NCBI RefSeq assembly: GCF_040954645.1
Contig: NC_092804.1
Coordinates: 147,693,108 to 147,757,107 of the forward strand
Direction of reading: 5' to 3'
Length of the DNA: 64,000 nt
DNA from: Diabrotica undecimpunctata
Lineage: Eukaryota; Arthropoda; Insecta; Coleoptera; Chrysomelidae
Position 1 is the first letter of the stretch. Each line of letters starts with the position of its first letter. Below are positions 1 to 9,343 of this stretch, in pieces. A program made the translations under genes and the position numbers. The notes beneath the pieces are model-generated. The model had not been told where the DNA came from and did no database searches. It saw only the letters and a program-made list of their open reading frames with translations.

Positions 1-70
1 GGTCACTTCAAGCGTTGTTTCTAAGAGAACGGTTCATGCTAATAAATAATGCTTATAGACATTTTTGTTT

Positions 71-360
71 AAGATGAAGTTAAATGTGTCGATAGCAATT
101 AAAGTAAATTGTATACTCACGCTTAATCAAGCCATTAAGAGCGATGCTGGAAATATTTATATTCCACTCGGCATCAACAATTTACCCATATAAATTACCA
201 TCATTCTTGTACTTATTGCATCGAGAATGATGGTAATTTATATGGGTAAATTGTTGATGCATAGAGGAATATAAATATTTCCAGCATCGCTCTTAATGGC
301 TTGATTAAGCGTGAGTATACAATTTACTTTAATTGCTATCGACACATTTAACTTCATCTT
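71..360. repeat. Long near-perfect palindrome, 137-bp arms
   Basis: The arms 71-207 and 224-360 are reverse complements with about three mismatches, clustered near 174-178 and their partners. The 16-bp loop is 208-223. No open reading frame or target duplication is visible at the edges. It could be a foldback/MITE dimer, or an assembly artefact produced by a hairpin read. Confidence 0.9.
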
Positions 361-1279
361 TCCTCACTAGATGTCTCTAGTAGCATACTCTGGTAATTAT
401 TTTTTCTATAATTGCCAGAGTAGTCAGTGCGTTTGATTTGGTTTGAGTCCGTTTACAAACTCTCTCTGATGACGGGTAGACCCAGAAACACGTGTTAGGG
501 AGTGGTAAGAGACTCAAATTAAATCGAAACGCAACCATTTTCGTATTTTTGTTTAAAGTTATCTCAGCTACATTTTTTATTTGAAATATTTTTTTTACGG
601 TGTACAGATTCGTGTCCCAAAATGAATATTCTCTGCAATTCAGCTTGTTTGTATGATTTTTAGGGGTCAACTCTCTGACGACTGGACTATTAAGCTTATT
701 CCCAGCATTGATCTGTCTATTTTACGTTGTCTCCTTCATAACTTTAAATAGAAAATATAGTTAAGAACAATTGGTAGACACATTTTAAAACTCAAAATAT
801 ACTCTGTACTACCTGTTAATTGTTTGGTAATATATTCATGGCAGACCAAACTTAACAAAAATGGCCATATCAATAAGGAAACATCCTTTCTCATTTTATA
901 ATAATATAATATACTAACCAAAACAAAATGCCGACAAACAAACCCACACCAATTACCTGAAGAGGTGAACAGTTGAAATAGGTAACGAACAAATAATAAA
1001 GTATAGAAAAAAAATTATAAACAAGAACAGAAAAAGTGAAATGAATTATTCTGCCTTAGGTATACGCTCGATATTTCGACAGTTAATACTAGATAGGACG
1101 ATTTAGGGCAAGACACACCTAGGACTTAAGAAAAATTGTAATAAATATGTACTCGGCAATTGATGGGTACGCTTTACGCAAGGAGTCTCATCCCAATTCA
1201 ATGACCATCAAACATTTCAACCGACCCGAAGGTGATTGGTAAAGGTTTTTGCCCAAATTTAGGATAAGGATTTTGAAAA

Positions 1280-1280
<1 letters not shown>
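361..1280. other. No gene recognised
   Basis: AT-rich sequence with only short chance reading frames. I see no motif, repeat boundary or coding similarity here. Confidence 0.5.
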
Positions 1281-1346
<66 letters not shown>

Positions 1347-1362
1347 TATATATATACATATA

Positions 1363-1410
<48 letters not shown>
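1281..1410. repeat. (TA)n microsatellite, interrupted
   Basis: About 130 bp of alternating TA with a few AAA, C and TTT interruptions. Open frames through it (IYIYIY) are artefacts of the repeat. Confidence 0.98.
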
Positions 1411-1411
<1 letters not shown>

Positions 1412-1499
1412 CGATGACTATAGGTAAAGTTTATGTCGCTTAATTTCGTGAGCTTTTTTAATCCATTTAACGCGGTAAATTAGTCCGTATATATCCTTT

Positions 1500-3236
1500 T
1501 GGCTATTTTTTAAAGATCTTTATGTTTTTCGCCTTGTCTACTATCTGTTTCCACTCTCTGCAGTCCTGAATCCTTTCTCTCCAGTTTGCAATTTCCATAT
1601 TTGATATATTCTTTAGTAGTTGGTCTTTCCATCGTATTGTTGGTATTTCTCTTGGTCTGTTTATTACTGGTTACCAGTTTAATATCCTTCTAATAAGTAA
1701 GTCTTCTTCTCTTCTTTATATGTGTCCAAACCATTTTAGTCTTTGTGCTTTAATAAATTTTACTATGTATTCCCCTTCGGTTATATTTATTATTTCAGGG
1801 ACCCTCTGGAATTTATTTTTACCGATTTTTATTTCTGCTATTCTGTTTACATCGTCTCTTGTACTTATTAAATATTTTATTTTGTTCTAATTGATTATGA
1901 GTCTTCTGTTCTTTGCTTCTCTTATCAACGTTAGAAGAGTTTCTTCTAGCTTTGGTTTATCACGCGCCACCAATACTGGATCTTCCGCGTATCGTATGAT
2001 TTGTTCAACTTTAAATAATTGATTTTTTCAGCTATGATTCTCTGATAACTTCTTCTATTTTGATATTAAAAAGCACCGTTGACCGACTATCTCCTTGTCC
2101 TATACCACGTTCTATATTAATGTCGTTTGTATCTTCTTTGGTTGTTTTGACTCTTTCTGATGAGTCCTTTATTGTCATTCTTGTCAGTCTTATTAACTTT
2201 GTGGGTATTTCCATCCTTTTCATTTTTTTTTTTAATAATTGTTGTCTGTATATGCTATCGAATGTCTGTTAAAAATCGATGAACATTATGTGTTATTCTA
2301 TATCGTGTTGATAGTGTTCTATATATTTTTCTTTTATTTCTATTTCTATTTCTATTTCTTCATATGCATCTTAACTGGATTTATATAGATCCGTAAAATG
2401 TTTGTTTTAATCTTTTTTGTTTATTTTTTTAGTTGCTTTTTGGGTAATATATTGTTGTGATCCATCCAAGAGATCCATGTCTCTTACTTTTAGCTATAGA
2501 GTTCTCTGTGGCCTCTTACTGTTTTCTTTGGTATTGTTTTAGTTGTTTCTGCCATCCTCTAGTTACTTATTTTTTGCGGGGTTTTTAGTCTGTTTTTTTA
2601 TGATATTATTTATCAAACCATGCTTTCGATTTTTTGTTCTCTTGGGATCCTACTATTTTTTCTGCCGTTTCTATTATGCTATTTTTTATGTTGTTCTATT
2701 CCTTTTCCATATCTTCATTGATATATCTTCTCAGTTTCTGTCCCAATTCTTCATTATAATGATGTTTTGTTTCTTGTGTCTTCAATTTATCTATGTTTTA
2801 TTTTTTCTTCTTCCTTTTCTTGTTAATATTTGTGTTGATTATTTTTATCTTTAATTTTTCTATTAATAGTATGTGATCACTGTCTGCATTTGCTCCTCTA
2901 CACGATCTTACATATTGTACTGTTTGTGCCCATTTTTTTAAATTAACATATAGTCTGCTTGATTGCCATCCATTATTTTCGGTATCATCCACGTTATCTT
3001 GTGTTCTCTTTTGTGTTTGTGTTTTTTTGTACTGACTATATATGTATTTGTTGCAAATGCTAGGTTACACATTTTTCCTCCATTATCATTTGTGGCTTCA
3101 TGTATTGTTTTTTTTTCGCTACATTTAGGTTATAATCTTCTTTTCCCACCTTAGCATTAAAGTCGCCCATTATTATGAAGATGTCATTTCTGGGGATATT
3201 TTCCCAGGTCTCTTCTAGGATATAATAAATTTATAT
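1500..3236 (-). pseudogene. Decayed LINE (RTE/BovB-like): endonuclease, RT and C-terminus
   Basis: Read on the minus strand, this is an old non-LTR retrotransposon broken by many stops and frameshifts. Near 3150-3175 it encodes MGDFNAKVG, the catalytic endonuclease signature. Near 2870-2915 it gives RSCRGANADSDH, the last endonuclease motif. Near 2085-2125 it gives GIGQGDS followed by LFNI, the conserved RT block. The stretch 1540-1680 gives the terminal WxxRIQDCREWKQ-type tail found at the end of many arthropod LINEs. Domain order matches a single copy running from 3236 to about 1500. The T-rich plus-strand frames here are antisense shadows. It is not functional. Confidence 0.8.
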
Positions 3237-3640
3237 AAATATAGTTCACTTTATTTTAATGATATGTATTTTGACCATACTTTCAATATAACCTCGGTAA
3301 CCAAATTTAGAAAGCTTCGGCTGTCGTTATTCTACAATTACGAGACCACTTTAACTTTATAGTAATATTTGCATAATTAGCAAATTGTGTACGACAAAGC
3401 TTCCATTGCAAAAGTTCTTTCAATTTCAATGACTTCGCGTTAAAAGTTCCCTTGAAAGTTTTCTCATTTAAACTTGAAAGCTATTTTTACTTTTCACAAT
3501 GTAAGCAAGTATAAGGAATTATCGTGGTCTATAAAATGTTTACCTCCCGATTTCTTCTTAGAATGGGTTTGTAGTCGTATTTAAAAATATTGTCGAGGTT
3601 AAATATTGAACTTATTTATTATAGGTTTAGGAATATTTGT

Positions 3641-3642
<2 letters not shown>
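3237..3642. other. No gene recognised
   Basis: AT-rich spacer between the old LINE and the TA tract. Nothing recognised. Confidence 0.5.

Positions 3643-3680
<38 letters not shown>
3643..3680. repeat. (TA)n tract, left half of the gypsy target
   Basis: Alternating TA running directly into the 5' LTR. The matching continuation is 8716-8892. The pre-insertion site was therefore one TA tract, and a 4-bp TATA target duplication is compatible but cannot be told apart from the repeat. Confidence 0.95.
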
Positions 3681-3684
<4 letters not shown>

Positions 3685-4031
3685 AAGAAAAACTATTGTT
3701 TTGTTTTCCTTTAATAATATTTCTATTTATATTCTCATTTTGTTACGCCACTGTCAAAACATTAAGTTCTTCTTTTTGTTTTTATGTTAGACATACTTGT
3801 GAGGTGTTTTGACAGTGACAATTCATTAATCTTACCATTGTCAATTGTCTGGCCATTATTACTTTTGCCTGTAATTTGTAAAATTAGAATATAAGCTTTA
3901 AATGTTGTTTCTTTTTTACAGGTAATGTATTTGTTAATAATTATTATTGTACAAAAAATAATAAAGTTTACTTTTTTACAGAGAAACGCAGTTGAGTTTA
4001 TTTTAAAGTTTGCTGATAAAAAAACCTTACA
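3681..4031 (+). repeat. 5' LTR
   Basis: Starts TGTAAAG and ends CCTTACA. Identical to 8365-8715 except at position 3817. Contains a polyadenylation signal AATAAA at 3960-3965 and, if transcription starts near 3900, a weak TATA-like TTTGTAAAA about 25 bp upstream. Confidence 0.97.
3900..3910 (+). promoter_or_regulatory. Candidate transcript 5' end / self-primer
   Basis: AAATGTTGTTT is the exact reverse complement of the 11 nt that follow the LTR (4032-4042). By analogy with fission-yeast Tf1, where the first 11 nt of the mRNA prime reverse transcription, this would mark the start of R. The transcription start itself is inferred, not seen. Confidence 0.6.
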
Positions 4032-4042
4032 AAACAACATTT
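4032..4042 (+). promoter_or_regulatory. Primer-binding site, self-priming type
   Basis: AAACAACATTT starts at the first base after the LTR. It lacks the TGG start expected for a tRNA 3' end. It pairs over exactly 11 nt with 3900-3910. The next base on each side does not pair. Confidence 0.65.
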
Positions 4043-4082
4043 TTGCTAACAGAAAAAGGTATAATAATTTTTAATTATCAAA

Positions 4083-5207
4083 ATGGCAAAACTGAGATTT
4101 GAATTTACTGTTAAATCATTGCAAACAGATACTAAAACAAATATTATTACCATAACCACAATTGAGAATGAAGAAAATGAAATTTTTGCAATGCCCCATG
4201 ATATGCAAAATATTTCCTATCATGAAAAAATCCAGACGACAGCAGCTTTTCAGAAAGTAAAAAGGGCTCTAACAAAACGGGGTACTACAAGAAAAGTTTG
4301 GATTGCAGATGAAAATATTTTAAAAGTTTATATGGATAAAGATGGGAATATACAATTCAATGATTTTCTTTTAGAACAACAAGATATTCAAAGGAAAGAA
4401 TCTCTAACATCCACAACTGGTATCCCACTAGATGCATTAGAACAGATCTTGGAGAGAGTTACAAAATCAAATGAAAAACAATGTATTGAATCCTTTAATA
4501 AAAACAAAATATCCGAACAATTTGTGATAGAAAAATATACAGGTAAAAATGTGCATGTTTTACAATGGATGGAAACATTTGAAAATGAGTGCACAAGATT
4601 ACAAATCGATCAAAATACAGAAAAAATTGAACTTCTAAGATTATTTTTAGAAGGATCATGTGTGGATTGGTATAGGTCAATGCTTATAAAATATTCAATA
4701 AATTCTAATTGGGATGAATGGAAAAACAAATTTTGTGACACATATGCAGACAAAGGGTGGACTCCAGTGAGGTATGCTTTTCAGTTCAAATACAAAAATG
4801 GTTCCTTATTAGAATATGCTCTTAAAAAGGAAAGACTCATACTACAAATAAACAAATCATTAGATAAAAAAAGTATGATTGATTTAATAGCTATTGGACT
4901 TCCAAATTATATAGCTGATAGAATTGATCGAGACACTTTGAAAGAAACAGAAGATCTCTTCAATGAAATTAGAGGTTTAGAACACTTAATTAAAATTAAG
5001 ACTTCAAAAACAAACGAAAAATGTTACTTTGAGAAAAAACAAGCCTGCAAAATTTGTGAAAAAGAAGGAAAAGGTTTACGCTACCACCTGGAATCAAGTT
5101 GCTGGTTCAGAAGCAAAAGTGATATTTCAAAAAATCAGCAGGTAAGAACTGTCAACAACCATAAATTAGAAATAGAATTAAATGAAACAAATCCAAAAAA
5201 CTGTTAA
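4083..5207 (+). CDS. gag: Gag polyprotein of the gypsy element
   Basis: A 374-aa capsid/nucleocapsid precursor that would assemble virus-like particles around the element RNA. The ATG at 4083 sits in an insect-like context (TCAAAATGG) and is the first ATG after the primer site. Residues about 130-300 have the W/F-rich helical pattern of gypsy capsids (for example WMETFENEC and WYRSM). Near the C-terminus there is an atypical zinc knuckle C-x2-C-x9-H-x4-C at residues 322, 325, 335 and 340, longer than the usual C-x2-C-x4-H-x4-C. The frame ends six bases after the slippery heptamer, so most ribosomes would make Gag alone. There are no stops or frameshifts. The N-terminal 100 residues match nothing I know. 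Confidence 0.93.
   Translation: MAKLRFEFTVKSLQTDTKTNIITITTIENEENEIFAMPHDMQNISYHEKIQTTAAFQKVKRALTKRGTTRKVWIADENILKVYMDKDGNIQFNDFLLEQQDIQRKESLTSTTGIPLDALEQILERVTKSNEKQCIESFNKNKISEQFVIEKYTGKNVHVLQWMETFENECTRLQIDQNTEKIELLRLFLEGSCVDWYRSMLIKYSINSNWDEWKNKFCDTYADKGWTPVRYAFQFKYKNGSLLEYALKKERLILQINKSLDKKSMIDLIAIGLPNYIADRIDRDTLKETEDLFNEIRGLEHLIKIKTSKTNEKCYFEKKQACKICEKEGKGLRYHLESSCWFRSKSDISKNQQVRTVNNHKLEIELNETNPKNC
5195..5201 (+). promoter_or_regulatory. Programmed -1 ribosomal frameshift site A-AAA-AAC
   Basis: The heptamer lies in the gag frame as CCA AAA AAC, the canonical X-XXY-YYZ phasing. The gag stop TAA follows at 5205-5207. The pol frame is -1 relative to gag and is open from 5186. A slip here yields a continuous Gag-Pol. 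No obvious stable pseudoknot was worked out downstream. Confidence 0.85.
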
Positions 5208-8200
5208 TACCACCACTAATTAGAATCAAGTTACTATTGAATGACACTTTAGAGATCTATGGAGTATATGATTCAGGAGCAAATGTGTCATTGATTAATG
5301 CAAAATTATTACAGATAAAAGCACATAATAGAGGTGACCTTCAAATAGTAAACTTGAGGACAATTAATGGTGTTAAAAAAACAAATGGTATAGTAACACT
5401 TAAGATAAAAATCTATGATATTGAAAAAGAAATGGATGTATTTATTGTAGATAATGAAAATTTCAATTATGATTTTTTAGTTGGGTTAGATTGTATTAAG
5501 AATTTCAGATTAATTCAAAATGAAGATCTAAGAATCACACAATACAACAACTCTAAAGAATTTGAAAATTTGTCAATTATTGATAATATGAGTATTCCTG
5601 AGTTTCCAGGTAACATATATTTAAATGCATCTAAAGAAAATATTAGTGATATATACAAATATGAAATAAATTTTAATGAGAGTATAAATACTGACAATTT
5701 TGAAATAGCAATTAACCATTTAGATTTAAATCAGCAATCAGAAATTGAACAACTGATTAATAAATATAAATCAGCATTTGCTAAAGACAAATATGATGTA
5801 GGTACTATAAGAGAGTATGAAGCTCATATTGACTTAATTGTAGATAAATACTGCTCCAAACGTCCATATAGATGTACCATTGAAGATAGAAAGGAGATAG
5901 AAAGTCAGATAGCAGAACTTTTAAAGAATAATTTAATTGAAGAGTCATATAGTCCATTTGCGGCTCCAGTGACACTAGCATACAAAAAAGGAGAGGACAA
6001 AAAGACAAGACTGTGCATAGATTTCAGGGAACTAAATAAAATCGTTGTTCCTCAATCACAACCTTTTCCATTGATCGAGGACCTAATGGTAAAAACTAAC
6101 AATTGTAAATATTTTTCTACTTTAGACATAAATTCAGCATTTTGGTCAATTCCAATGAGAGTACAAGATAAAGAAAAAACAGCATTTGTGACACAAGAAG
6201 GTCATTTCCAGTGGACTTGTCTCCCATTTGGTTTGAAGACGGCTCCAGCAATTTTTCAACGGATTTTAAGCAGCCTTATAAGAAAATATAAACTCTCAGA
6301 CTTTACAGTCAATTATATAGATGATATCCTAATTTTTTCAAAAACCTTTGATGAACATATATTACACTTGTCCAAGTTATTTGATGCAATATTAAATGAA
6401 GGTTTCAGACTAAAATTTTCTAAATGTACCTTTGCAGAACAATCAGTAAAATACTTAGGACACATAATAGAAAATAGTTCCATAAAACCTTTAAAAGACT
6501 ACTTGATTGCTGTGAAAAATTTCCCTGTTCCAGAAACTAGAAAGAATGTACGTCAATTCTTGGGAAAAATCAATTATTATCATAAGTTTGTCCAAGATAT
6601 TGCAATAATTTTAGACCCTCTGCACAACTTATTAAGAAAAGATGTTGATTTTATTTGGTCTAAGGAGTGTCAAGAATCTTTCGATAAAATAAAGTCATTA
6701 CTTTGTTCAGAACCAATATTAAGGATTTTCAACCCTGATTTACCAATTAATATATATACAGATGCCAGCATAAAAGGAGTAGGAGCTGTATTAAAACAAA
6801 TTGATGAACATGGATGTAGCAAGCCAGTGGCATATTTTTCAAAAAAATTAATGGAAAATCAAAAGAAAAAGAAGGCAATATATTTAGAATGTCTAGCGAT
6901 AAAAGAAGCTATAAAATATTGGCAACATCTGCTCATTGGAAAAGAGTTTATAGTATATTCAGATCACAAACCTTTAGAAAATTTAAACATAAAAGCTAGA
7001 ACAGATGAAGAATTGGGAGACTTGACATTTTACTTATCTCAATATAATTTTAAAGTAAAGTATAATCCAGGAAAATATAACCAGGAAGCAGACTGTTTAA
7101 GCAGAAATCCAGTTTTAGAATCTCAAGAAAATACAGATGAAGTATTAAAAATAGTAAACCTGATCAATCTGGAAGATATAAAAATTGACCAACTCTCAAA
7201 TATTGATTTGCAAAATAATAAAACTAAATACAGTTTCAAAAATGATATATATTATAAAAAGTCAAACAGAAAAGACAAAATTATTTTATCTGAAGCTTTA
7301 AGTAAAACATTGATAAAAAATGTACACAATACTTACTGTCACTTAGGAACAAACCAGATGTTAAATAAAATATCACCATTTTATACAGCCAAAAATATGA
7401 CTACAAACATTAAGAAAATATGTGATAACTGTGATATCTGCATTAAAAATAAATCAAGACGGAAACCTAACTATGGTTTAATGTCACAATTAGGACCAGC
7501 TACATATCCATTTGAAATTGTCTCCATTGACACCATTGGTGGTTTTGGAGGATCTCATTCAACAAAAAAATATCTTCATCTATTAGTAGACCATTTCTCA
7601 AGATATGCCTATTGTTTGACATCAAAAACACAAAACTCTGATGACTTCATAAAGATAATTAAAATGGTAACACAAGATCACAAAATTAAAACTGTTATGA
7701 CTGATCAATATCCTGGAGTCAACTCAAAAGAATTCAAAGATTTCCTACAGATCAATAATATCAAAATGATATTTACTGCTGTTGATGCACCATTTTCAAA
7801 CGGTATCAATGAAAGATTAAATCAAACATTGGTTAATAAAATTAGATGCAAAATAAATGAAGGTGGCAGGAAAACAGCATGGACAACAATTGCTCAAAAA
7901 TGTGTAGAGAAATATAATGAAACTGAACATACCATCACAAAATTTGCACCAAAATATTTAATAGAAGGAGAAAATATAAGCATCCTGCCACATGAATTAT
8001 CATCTAAAGTCGCACATGCTGATCTCGAACTAGATAGAACAATTGCCTTAGAAAATACAAAAAAATCACATAATTATAATAAAAAGCAGTTCGATTTACA
8101 TAGGAAGGAAATTGATTTAAACATTGGGGATTTAGTATATGTGGAGAACGGTAACCGCCTAAATAGAAAGAAGTTAGATGAATTAAGGATTGGACCATAC

Positions 8201-8317
8201 AAAATATTAAAGAAGATTTCCAATTCAATTTATGAAATTGATACTGGGCATAGGAAAACAGAATCAAACTTCTTTCATATCACTAAGCTTACTCCAGTAT
8301 TGAAAACAAATATTTAG
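5201..8317 (+). CDS. pol: Pol polyprotein: protease, RT, RNase H, integrase
   Basis: Expressed by -1 frameshifting from gag. The codon 5237 is TTG, so no independent start is needed. Residue numbers count from 5237. Protease: DSGA at about 12-15. Reverse transcriptase: RLCIDFRELN, LPFGLKTAP and the catalytic YIDD at 360-363. RNase H: YTDAS with the first aspartate at 509. Integrase: HHCC zinc domain (H697, H702, C729, C732), then D765, D823 and E859, giving D-57-D-35-E, and a C-terminal GPY at 986-988. All key residues are present and the frame is unbroken over more than 1000 codons. No chromodomain is visible after GPY. It copies the RNA and inserts the cDNA. Confidence 0.96.
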   Translation: MLIPPLIRIKLLLNDTLEIYGVYDSGANVSLINAKLLQIKAHNRGDLQIVNLRTINGVKKTNGIVTLKIKIYDIEKEMDVFIVDNENFNYDFLVGLDCIKNFRLIQNEDLRITQYNNSKEFENLSIIDNMSIPEFPGNIYLNASKENISDIYKYEINFNESINTDNFEIAINHLDLNQQSEIEQLINKYKSAFAKDKYDVGTIREYEAHIDLIVDKYCSKRPYRCTIEDRKEIESQIAELLKNNLIEESYSPFAAPVTLAYKKGEDKKTRLCIDFRELNKIVVPQSQPFPLIEDLMVKTNNCKYFSTLDINSAFWSIPMRVQDKEKTAFVTQEGHFQWTCLPFGLKTAPAIFQRILSSLIRKYKLSDFTVNYIDDILIFSKTFDEHILHLSKLFDAILNEGFRLKFSKCTFAEQSVKYLGHIIENSSIKPLKDYLIAVKNFPVPETRKNVRQFLGKINYYHKFVQDIAIILDPLHNLLRKDVDFIWSKECQESFDKIKSLLCSEPILRIFNPDLPINIYTDASIKGVGAVLKQIDEHGCSKPVAYFSKKLMENQKKKKAIYLECLAIKEAIKYWQHLLIGKEFIVYSDHKPLENLNIKARTDEELGDLTFYLSQYNFKVKYNPGKYNQEADCLSRNPVLESQENTDEVLKIVNLINLEDIKIDQLSNIDLQNNKTKYSFKNDIYYKKSNRKDKIILSEALSKTLIKNVHNTYCHLGTNQMLNKISPFYTAKNMTTNIKKICDNCDICIKNKSRRKPNYGLMSQLGPATYPFEIVSIDTIGGFGGSHSTKKYLHLLVDHFSRYAYCLTSKTQNSDDFIKIIKMVTQDHKIKTVMTDQYPGVNSKEFKDFLQINNIKMIFTAVDAPFSNGINERLNQTLVNKIRCKINEGGRKTAWTTIAQKCVEKYNETEHTITKFAPKYLIEGENISILPHELSSKVAHADLELDRTIALENTKKSHNYNKKQFDLHRKEIDLNIGDLVYVENGNRLNRKKLDELRIGPYKILKKISNSIYEIDTGHRKTESNFFHITKLTPVLKTNI

Positions 8318-8352
8318 TGAACGTTCAATATTTGTTTTAAAATTTCTTCTCC

Positions 8353-8364
8353 AAGGGGGGGAGA
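8353..8364 (+). promoter_or_regulatory. Polypurine tract
   Basis: AAGGGGGGGAGA lies immediately before the 3' LTR. It is the expected plus-strand primer. Confidence 0.92.
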
Positions 8365-8711
8365 TGTAAAGAAAAACTATTGTTTTGTTTTCCTTTAATA
8401 ATATTTCTATTTATATTCTCATTTTGTTACGCCACTGTCAAAACATTAAGTTCTTCTTTTTGTTTTTATGTTAGACATACTTGTGAGGTGTTTTGACAGT
8501 AACAATTCATTAATCTTACCATTGTCAATTGTCTGGCCATTATTACTTTTGCCTGTAATTTGTAAAATTAGAATATAAGCTTTAAATGTTGTTTCTTTTT
8601 TACAGGTAATGTATTTGTTAATAATTATTATTGTACAAAAAATAATAAAGTTTACTTTTTTACAGAGAAACGCAGTTGAGTTTATTTTAAAGTTTGCTGA
8701 TAAAAAAACCT

Positions 8712-8715
<4 letters not shown>
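8365..8715 (+). repeat. 3' LTR
   Basis: Same length and sequence as 3681-4031 apart from A at 8501. It ends CCTTACA and runs straight into the TA tract. Confidence 0.97.
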
Positions 8716-8809
<94 letters not shown>

Positions 8810-8834
8810 TAATATATATATATATATATATATA

Positions 8835-8882
<48 letters not shown>

Positions 8883-8892
8883 TATATATATA
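8716..8892. repeat. (TA)n tract, right half of the gypsy target
   Basis: About 177 bp of TA with AAT, C and G interruptions. It continues the tract broken by the gypsy insertion. Confidence 0.97.
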
Positions 8893-9343
8893 GTTCGTAA
8901 TGTGACTACTATGGGGTTATGGTCTTAACCGATGTCTGCTCCAGGGTAAGTTTTGGCAGACAGTATAGAACTACAAAATCTTTGTCTAATGAGGACAAGT
9001 CAATTTGATTTCGGTTTATTCTATTCGTTGTGTCACCGGGAGATTTCCATGTATACAATGTTCTCTTTGGTAGCTAAAAAGTGTATTAGCTATTACAAAT
9101 TCTTCCGTCTGGCAAAATTGTATCAAACGGTCACCACGTTCATTTCTTTTTCCTAGACCATATTCCCCCACATATCCATTCACTCTTTCCTGGCCAACTT
9201 TGGCATTGAAGTCGCCCATTACTATTGTAGTGTGATGTTTCTTTATTGATTTTAATATTGTTCCAAATCATGGTAAAATTGTTCGATATCGTCGTCTTCT
9301 TTATCTGCCGTAGAAGCATAAACTTGAATAAAAATTTTTGCAA
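8893..9343 (-). pseudogene. RTE-type LINE endonuclease fragment
   Basis: On the minus strand the region reads through KIFIQVYA, MGDFNAKVG (about 9200-9219), YGLGKRNERGDRLIQF, and then, in another frame, SAKTYPGADIG and DHNPI near 8905-8960. These are successive motifs of the apurinic-like endonuclease of RTE/BovB-type LINEs, closely related to the copy at 36.5-37.0 kb. RT is missing and stops interrupt it. It abuts the TA tract exactly at its 3' side. Confidence 0.8.

Larger units (their letters stand above)
3681..8715 (+). mobile_element. Intact Ty3/gypsy LTR retrotransposon, 5035 bp
   Basis: A complete element: 351-bp LTRs (TG...CA), an 11-nt primer-binding site, gag, a -1 frameshift site, pol (protease-RT-RNase H-integrase with a GPY module), a purine-rich tract and the 3' LTR. 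The two LTRs differ only at 3817 (G) versus 8501 (A), so the insertion is young. Gag and pol have no internal stops. The order RT before integrase and the D-57-D-35-E integrase place it in Ty3/gypsy. The lineage is not assigned. The primer site is self-complementary to the LTR rather than to a tRNA, which recalls the Tf1/sushi group. It has the look of an autonomous, possibly active copy. Confidence 0.97.

Noticed and set aside
1249..1443. IYIYIY open frames in TA tracts (also at 8609-8876, 30439-30652 and 30953-31170)
   Set aside because: They are produced by the dinucleotide repeat and have no coding meaning.
2060..3154. Phe/Leu-rich plus-strand frames resembling membrane proteins
   Set aside because: They are antisense to the minus-strand LINE, whose motifs are real; T-richness creates the hydrophobic look.
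3735..3755. GTTACGCCACTG in the gypsy LTR as a hAT end
   Set aside because: It lies in both LTR copies and inside a defined element, so it is part of the LTR by descent or coincidence.
4388..8267. Minus-strand frames opposite gypsy gag and pol
   Set aside because: Shadows of the long plus-strand frames; no motifs.
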